64,000 nt of DNA. Origin: Streptomyces sp. NBC_01276 (lineage in GTDB: Bacteria > Actinomycetota > Actinomycetes > Streptomycetales > Streptomycetaceae). The DNA lies in the NCBI RefSeq assembly GCF_041435355.1, contig NZ_CP108443.1:496001-560000 (forward strand). Reading direction: 5' to 3'. Under the pieces are notes generated by a model. It saw only the letters and a program-made list of their open reading frames with translations. It ran no database searches and was not told the origin of the DNA. The translations under genes and the position numbers were made by a program. Positions 60,256 to 64,000 of the stretch are shown one piece after another. Each line of letters starts with the position of its first letter. Within the stretch, counting starts at the first letter, position 1.

Positions 60256-61098
60256 GCTCTGCCTCCTCATTGGCCGGATCTGGAAGCCGATACTGTCCGC
60301 CTGCTCTCGGCTGGAGGGGAGGGCGTGATCAGGGGCGTGATGCAGTGGATTCCGGCGTGGCTGCAGGCGGCGGGCGCCCCTTGCGCGGTGGGCTGCGGGG
60401 GCATGCCAGCACCGCCCCCCTGCCTGGGAGCAGACGGGTGGTGCTGGCCGATCCGGCTGGTTCCGCGCTGGTGGGCCATGGCGCCGGCCTACTTTCGACC
60501 GGCTGACGGCTGGGGGCTCGTCCGCTGCGGCATCGGGACTCCTTGCCGGTGGACGGTACGGGGATGCGAGAAGACGGAGAGCTGCGGCGGGGGAGTGGCC
60601 GGTGTCAGCGTCGGGCGTCAACTCTCGCCTCCGCTTGTCACGCGGGATGCCGAACGCGGTGCTTGTGATGCCGGGTGGTGGCCGGGTGTGGTTATGGTCG
60701 GTTCAGTCCGCGTCGACAGGGCGTGCGCGGGCGAGGCCCGGTGACCAGAGCGCTCTGGTGGCAGTAGCACCGGGCCGCCCAACCACCCCGAGGACGAAGG
60801 TCCCGGCTACGCACGCGCGGCCTTTGGGTGCGGCCGCCCGCCCGGCGGGGCCGAGCGGCAGGCCGGGCACTCCTGTGGCTCGCCCCGGACTGCCCCACCA
60901 CCAACGTCGTCTACGAGCCCGCCCCTGAACAACGGCATGAAGGCCTGGGGCGGCCGGCACAGTACGGGTCTGCCTGGGTCAGGTGCTGCGCGCCTGCAGC
61001 TGTGGTGGTGGTTGTCCGTGGGACGGTCGTGGCTGAGCTTGCCGGCGCGTGAGCGTTCGAGTGCCGGTGTGAGACACCGTGGACCTTGGGCGGATGGG
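60256..61098. other. Gap without a supported gene
   Basis: More than 800 bp with frames in all directions but no family motif. A plus frame from 60325 (MQWIPAWLQAAGAPCAVGCG) has a strange Trp/Cys-rich composition and I do not support it. The promoter of the MFS gene should be in the right part. Confidence 0.4.
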
Positions 61099-62532
61099 AT
61101 GGCGGGTATGACGGGACCGGCTGGTGCTGGGGCTGCGGGAGATGTGCCGGGCGCGCGGCGGATTCTGGCGCCGTTGGCGTTGGCGCAGTTCATCTGCAGT
61201 TTCGCGGGTTCGAACATGAACGTGATGATCAATGACATCAGCGAGGACCTGGACACCACGGTGCAGGGCGTGCAGGTCGCGATCACGATCTTCCTGCTGG
61301 TGATGGCCGCGCTGATGATTCCGGGCGGGAAACTCACGGACAAGTGGGGCCGCAAACGCTGTCTGCTGGCGGGCCTGGTCGTCTACGGGGTGGGGGCGGT
61401 GCTCAGCGCGGTGGCGCCGGGGCTGGGTGTGCTGATCCTCGGGAACTCGATCCTGGAGGGTGTGGGCACGGCGTTGCTGATCCCGCCGGTCTACATCCTG
61501 ACGACGCTGCTGTTCACCGGTACGGCGGCCCGGGCGCACGCGTTCGGGGTGATCATGGCGATGGGCGGGATCGGTGCGGCCGCGGGGCCGCTGATCGGCG
61601 GGCTGATCACGAGTGCGATCAGCTGGCGGGCGGCGTTCGTGTTCCAGGCGCTGGTGATCGTGGTGATCGTCGTGCTGAGCCGCGGGATCGACGATCCGCT
61701 GCCGCCCGACCCCACCCGCCCCTTCGACACCGTGGGGGCCGTGCTGTCGGCGGCAGGTCTCGTACTGCTGGTCACCGGCATCCTGGCCGTCGACAACAAC
61801 GGCTGGCTGGCACTGTGCCTGCTGCTGGCCGGCGCTCTGGTGCTGGCGGGCTTCTTCGCCTGGGTACGGGGGCGCGAACGCGCGGGCAAGGAGGCCCTGC
61901 TGTCGACCACCCTTTTCCGCAACCGCACCTCCAACCTGGGCCTGATCACCCAGAACACCCAGTGGCTGATGCTCATGGGCGTCTCCTTCACCGTCGCCGC
62001 CTACCTGCAGGTCGTCCGCGGCTACGACGCGATCCAGACCGGCGTGATCTTCACCGCCGCGACCCTCGGCATCCTCGCCTCGTCACTGGCCGCGGAGAAA
62101 CTGGCCCGCCGGCGCGCGCAGCGCACCCTGATCATGACCGGCTTCGTGGTGACCGTCGCCGGCATCGCCGTCCTGATCGCCCTGGTCGCCGGGACACCCG
62201 GCCCGTGGGCGTTCGCTCCTGGACTGCTGCTGATCGGTCTGGGGCTGGGGGTGATGCTCACCCCGTCGGTGAACATGGTCCAGTCGTGCTTCCCCGAATC
62301 CCGCCAGGGCGAGATCTCGGGGCTGTCGCGCAGCATCTCCAACCTCGGCTCCTCGCTGGGGACGGCGGTGGCGGGAACGATCCTGGTGTCGGGGCTCAGC
62401 ATGGGCGCGTACGCGGCAGCGATGGCGGCCCTGGCCGTGGTCGGCGTGGGCGGCCTGGCGGCCGCCGCCCTCCTCCCGCGCACCCACCCGACAGCGGCCG
62501 CCGCAGGCGAAGGGACACCGCGAGTGCCGTGA
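61099..62532 (+). CDS. MFS transporter, DHA2 (EmrB/QacA) drug exporter
   Basis: A 477-residue major facilitator with 14 predicted helices. Seen: LAPLALAQFICSFAGSNMNV MINDISEDLDTTVQGVQVAI (helix 1 and the antiporter loop), the 2-3 loop motif GGKLTDKWGRKRCLLAGLVV, the helix-5 motif C-like GGIGAAAGPLIGGLITSAIS WRAAFVFQ, and SGLSRSISNLGSSLGTAVAG in the C-terminal half. These are typical of proton-driven multidrug exporters. The ATG at 61099 is used; another at 61108 is possible. It stands alone, convergent with the GH15 gene. Confidence 0.9.
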   Translation: MAGMTGPAGAGAAGDVPGARRILAPLALAQFICSFAGSNMNVMINDISEDLDTTVQGVQVAITIFLLVMAALMIPGGKLTDKWGRKRCLLAGLVVYGVGAVLSAVAPGLGVLILGNSILEGVGTALLIPPVYILTTLLFTGTAARAHAFGVIMAMGGIGAAAGPLIGGLITSAISWRAAFVFQALVIVVIVVLSRGIDDPLPPDPTRPFDTVGAVLSAAGLVLLVTGILAVDNNGWLALCLLLAGALVLAGFFAWVRGRERAGKEALLSTTLFRNRTSNLGLITQNTQWLMLMGVSFTVAAYLQVVRGYDAIQTGVIFTAATLGILASSLAAEKLARRRAQRTLIMTGFVVTVAGIAVLIALVAGTPGPWAFAPGLLLIGLGLGVMLTPSVNMVQSCFPESRQGEISGLSRSISNLGSSLGTAVAGTILVSGLSMGAYAAAMAALAVVGVGGLAAAALLPRTHPTAAAAGEGTPRVP

Positions 62533-62619
62533 CCGACCATCGGGCCGCATGCGGTGCGCTTACCGATCGGGCGGGCCGGGGCGGGCTGTCGAGGGCCTGC
62601 TCCGCTGTGTCGAAAGGTG

Positions 62620-64000
62620 TCAGTGGGAGCGTGCTTCGGCGCGGTCGAGTTCTTCGTCGAGGGCGATGGCGGCGTCGATGAGGGCGAGGTGGGTGAAGGC
62701 CTGCGGGAAGTTGCCCAGCTGCTCGCCCGAGGGGCCGATCTCCTCGGCGAACAGGCCGACGTGGTTGGCGTAGGTGAGCATCTTGGAGAAGGAGTACCGG
62801 GCCTGGTCGAGGCGTCCGGCCCGGGCGAGCGCCTCCACGTAGAGGAAGCTGCACAGGTTGAAGGTTCCCTCCGAACCGCGCAGGCCGTCGGGGGAGGCAC
62901 CTGGGTCGTAGCGGTAGACGAGGATGGCGCTGACGAGCTCGCCGTCCATGGCGTCGAGGGTGCTCAGCCAGTCCGGGTCGTCGGGGGTGACGAAGCCGAC
63001 CTTGGGCATCAGGAGCAGGGACGGGTCGAGGACGTCGGTGTCGTAGTGCTGGACGAAGGCACGGCGTTCGACGTTCCAGCCGCGCTCGACGATCTGCCGC
63101 AGGACCTCGTCGCGTGCTCCCAGCCAGCGGGTCAGATCACCGGGGCGGGAGTGGGCGGTGGCGAGTTTGACGGCGCGGTCGAAGGCGACCCAGGTCATCA
63201 GCCTGCTGTAGGTGAAGTTCTGGCGGCCGCCCCGGGTCTCCCAGATGCCCTCGTCCGGGCGATCCCAGTTGTCGGTGAGCCAGTCCACGACGCGCGCGAA
63301 GGCGTGCCAGCCACGGATGCCGCCGATGTCCCGGGCCTGCGCGAGGGCGTAAGCGGCCTCGCCGTAGATGTCGAGCTGGATCTCCGGTCGGCGGCCGCGT
63401 TTCCGGCCCGTACCGGGGCGGAGCGCCGGTCGCCCTCCAGGTGGTCCAGCACCTCCTCGGTCAGGTGCGGTTCGCCGTCGACCCGGTACGTGATCTGCAG
63501 CGGCTCGCCCGAGGCGGTACCGCCGGCGTCCAAGCGCTCGCGCAGCCACCGGCGGAAGGCGTTCGCCTCCGCGGTGAAGCCCAGGTCGATCAGGGACCGC
63601 ACCGACAGGGAGGCGTCACGGACCCAGGTGTAGCGGTGGTCCCAGTTGCGCTCCCCGCCGATCTGTTCGGGCAGCCCCATCGTGGCGGCGGCGATCGGGG
63701 CACCGGTGGGAGCGTAGGTGAGGAGCTTGAGCGTGATGGCTGAACGGGTGACCATCTCGTGCCAGCGGCCACGGTAGCGGGAGGCACGCAGCCAGTTCAG
63801 CCAGAACCCGCTGCAAGCGTCGAAGCCGGCGAGGACCGCGTCGGTGGAGGGCGCCTCACCCCCGGGCCGGCCGCTGAGACCGCCCGCCGAGCCGGCTTCG
63901 GTGGTGAGGACGACCGCGGCGCGTTCCCCGGCCTGCAGGGTGAAGCGGGCGGAGACGTCGGTGCCGTCCGGGTGCAGCATGATCGACGCGGTGACCTGCA
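62620..64000 (-). pseudogene. GH15 glucoamylase/trehalase, frameshifted and partial
   Basis: The gene runs in from the right edge. First frame: GERNWDHRYTWVRDASLSVR SLIDLGF (a catalytic-region signature of the family), GEPLQITYRVDGEPHLTEEV LDHLEGDRRSAPVRAGNAAA. Near 63400 the coding signal moves one base: PEIQLDIYGEAAYALAQARD, WLTDNWDRPDEGIWETRGGR (with the general-acid Glu region), MTWVAFDRAVKLA, SEGTFNLCSFLYVEALARAG to the stop. GH15 enzymes hydrolyse alpha-glucosidic bonds; this subgroup in actinobacteria includes trehalases. One missing base breaks it, or there is a sequencing error. The N-terminus lies outside the window. Confidence 0.85.

Overview
The window looks like a Streptomyces chromosome arm or large plasmid. 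G+C is very high, the regulator families are typical of the genus (Lrp, PadR, TetR, MmyB-like), and an EACC1 gene and a terpene cluster carry rare TTA (bldA-type) codons. Nearly half of the window is mobile DNA.

Left part (0.36-8 kb): a YrdC-like / DRE-TIM metallolyase gene pair, then an M20 amidohydrolase and MFS exporter operon facing a two-domain Lrp regulator, then a PadR regulator coupled to a HAAS-type membrane protein. From 8 to 18 kb the DNA is a patchwork of broken insertion sequences (ISL3, IS5), gene fragments, a small secreted repeat protein, an FAD monooxygenase with a divergent TetR regulator and palindromic operators, a P-loop kinase and a quinone-oxidoreductase-like gene.

From 18.3 to 27 kb lies a possible conflict region: an EACC1 gene translationally coupled to a caspase-like protease with a membrane-anchored C-terminus, a two-helix membrane protein, a PIN-domain protein, and small Streptomyces accessory genes (DUF6233-like, two inverted copies of an 85-residue gene), several broken by small mutations.

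From 27.8 to 49.8 kb there is a set of mobile elements nested four deep. An IS4-family element (27825-49775) is split by a 20.1-kb Tn3-family transposon (called here Tn3-A, 28785-48931). Tn3-A's resolvase gene is split by a 13.4-kb Tn3-family transposon with a tyrosine recombinase (Tn3-B, 34600-48036). Tn3-B's transposase gene is split by a 7.3-kb Tn3-family transposon (Tn3-C, 39018-46325). Each Tn3 insertion has matched inverted ends and a perfect 5-bp target duplication (GACGG, TACCA, CGACC), and removing it restores the reading frame of the interrupted gene. Cargo: an aldo-keto reductase with its regulator (A), a HAD hydrolase with a 2H phosphoesterase (B), and a large beta-propeller protein (C).

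Right part (50-64 kb): a YidB-like protein, a second beta-propeller protein related to the Tn3-C cargo, IS5 debris, a three-gene terpene operon (P450, polyprenyl synthase, terpene cyclase) with TTA codons in the P450 and polyprenyl synthase genes, two divergent cold-shock-domain proteins around a near-complete IS5 element, an MFS exporter, and a frameshifted GH15 glucoamylase/trehalase gene running off the right edge.
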